A stretch of 33,314 nucleotides of DNA, taken from positions 1 to 33,314 of the forward strand of contig CALCCG010000118.1 of assembly GCA_937899785.1 (NCBI GenBank), in the 5' to 3' direction. A program made the position numbers and the translations under genes. Source of the DNA: an uncultured Erythrobacter sp. (GTDB taxonomy: Bacteria > Pseudomonadota > Alphaproteobacteria > Sphingomonadales > Sphingomonadaceae). Shown here in pieces: positions 33,008 through 33,314 of this stretch. The notes beneath the pieces were generated by a model. The model saw nothing but the letters and a program-made list of their open reading frames with translations, did not search any database and was not told the origin of the DNA. The stretch's first letter is position 1. Every line of letters begins with the position of its first letter.

Positions 33008-33314
33008 GCAATCAACTCCAAACCATCAAAACCAACCGTCACATGATCCGGCACTTCCTCGCATAATGTCCGGTAATCCATGCTTTTGTCGAGGTGGCTC
33101 AAAACCAAACGCTTAGCAGAGCTGCGCTGCGCAAGCTCTAGAGCAAGGTCAAGATGCGCGTGTGACGGATGAGGCTCCCTTCGCAAACAGTCACAAACTA
33201 GAATATCCCCCTCCCAGCACAGCTCAACCATCGCTTCCGAAATGGCGTTGAAGTCCGTTGTGTAAGCAATTGATTTACCGTCAGCTTCGAATCGATAGCC
33301 CGTCGTTTCACCCG
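33004..33314 (-). CDS. Metallo-beta-lactamase-fold hydrolase, C-terminal part (runs off right edge)
   Basis: The last 102 or so residues of an MBL-fold protein read on the minus strand. Seen: the end of a beta-sandwich with GKSIAYTTDFNAIS, where the Asp in TTD is the typical bridging metal ligand; DCLRREPHPSHAHLDLALEL; and LVLSHLDKSMDYRTLCEEVP, matching the late L-T/S-H-x-x-x-S/D-x-D-Y motif of PhnP/RNase-Z-like hydrolases, with its His likely to bind metal. The N-terminal H-x-H-x-D-H motif lies outside the window. The substrate is unknown; orthologues in this order are usually annotated as MBL-fold hydrolases, often near tatD (from memory). The downstream small membrane protein overlaps its stop by 4 nt. 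Confidence 0.88.
   Translation of the reverse strand, partial: GETTGYRFEADGKSIAYTTDFNAISEAMVELCWEGDILVCDCLRREPHPSHAHLDLALELAQRSSAKRLVLSHLDKSMDYRTLCEEVPDHVTVGFDGLELIA

Noticed and set aside
1..33314. tRNA, rRNA, CRISPR array, IS element or prophage
   Set aside because: Reading both strands I found no cloverleaf-like sequence, no spaced repeats, no transposase motifs and no phage genes.

Overview
The window looks like a chromosomal segment of an alphaproteobacterium, most likely order Sphingomonadales and plausibly family Erythrobacteraceae. The reasons are the dusB-ntrB-ntrC-ntrY-ntrX-hfq-hflX gene order, a pyruvate dehydrogenase E1-beta subunit that carries its own lipoyl domain, a fused IspDF, TrmFO, and a tandem-domain Hfq. 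The assignment comes from recognising gene families and gene order; no database search was run. Most of the DNA is dense, GC-rich core genome. I saw no tRNA, rRNA, CRISPR array, insertion sequence or prophage.

Layout, left to right. 1-1412 (minus): a translationally linked pair, a haloalkane dehalogenase and an MFS transporter that runs off the left edge. 1552-2712 (plus): an acyl-CoA dehydrogenase. 2801-6275 (plus): an FtsB/DivIC-like division protein, then pdhA, a small exported protein and pdhB with 1-nt stop/start overlaps. 6310-9739 (minus): three coupled TadE/TadG-like envelope genes, the first with a von Willebrand A domain and the second with calcium-loop-like repeats. 9957-11139 (plus): a squalene/phytoene-synthase-like protein and a membrane-anchored EF-hand protein. 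11140-12510 (minus): trmFO. 12584-13258 (plus): a YhhN-family membrane protein. 13255-16056 (minus): gyrA, starting at TTG. 16367-17716 (plus): an exported repeat protein with a lysine run, followed by a clear intrinsic terminator. 17777-18517 (minus): a NYN/OST-HTH protein. 18673-20105 (plus): lipA and ratA. 20102-22361 (minus): ispDF, a secreted hypothetical protein and pncC, chained by ATGA overlaps. 22440-31935 (plus): the nitrogen-regulation block dusB, ntrB, ntrC, ntrY, ntrX, then hfq and hflX. 31941-32744 (minus): mazG. 32831-33314 (minus): a 58-residue membrane protein and the C-terminal part of a metallo-beta-lactamase-fold hydrolase.

Functional links: LipA supplies the lipoyl group needed by the E1-beta lipoyl domain and by the E2 enzymes, which are not in this window. 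NtrB/NtrC and NtrY/NtrX are two sensor-regulator pairs on one strand, followed by the RNA chaperone Hfq and the GTPase HflX, so transcriptional and post-transcriptional regulators sit together. The most distinctive items are the two-domain Hfq, in which only the first domain keeps the basic rim and the distal-face lysine, the NtrX that lacks the sigma-54 contact motif beside an NtrC that has it, the exported protein inside the PDH operon, and the calcium-loop TadE/vWA operon.
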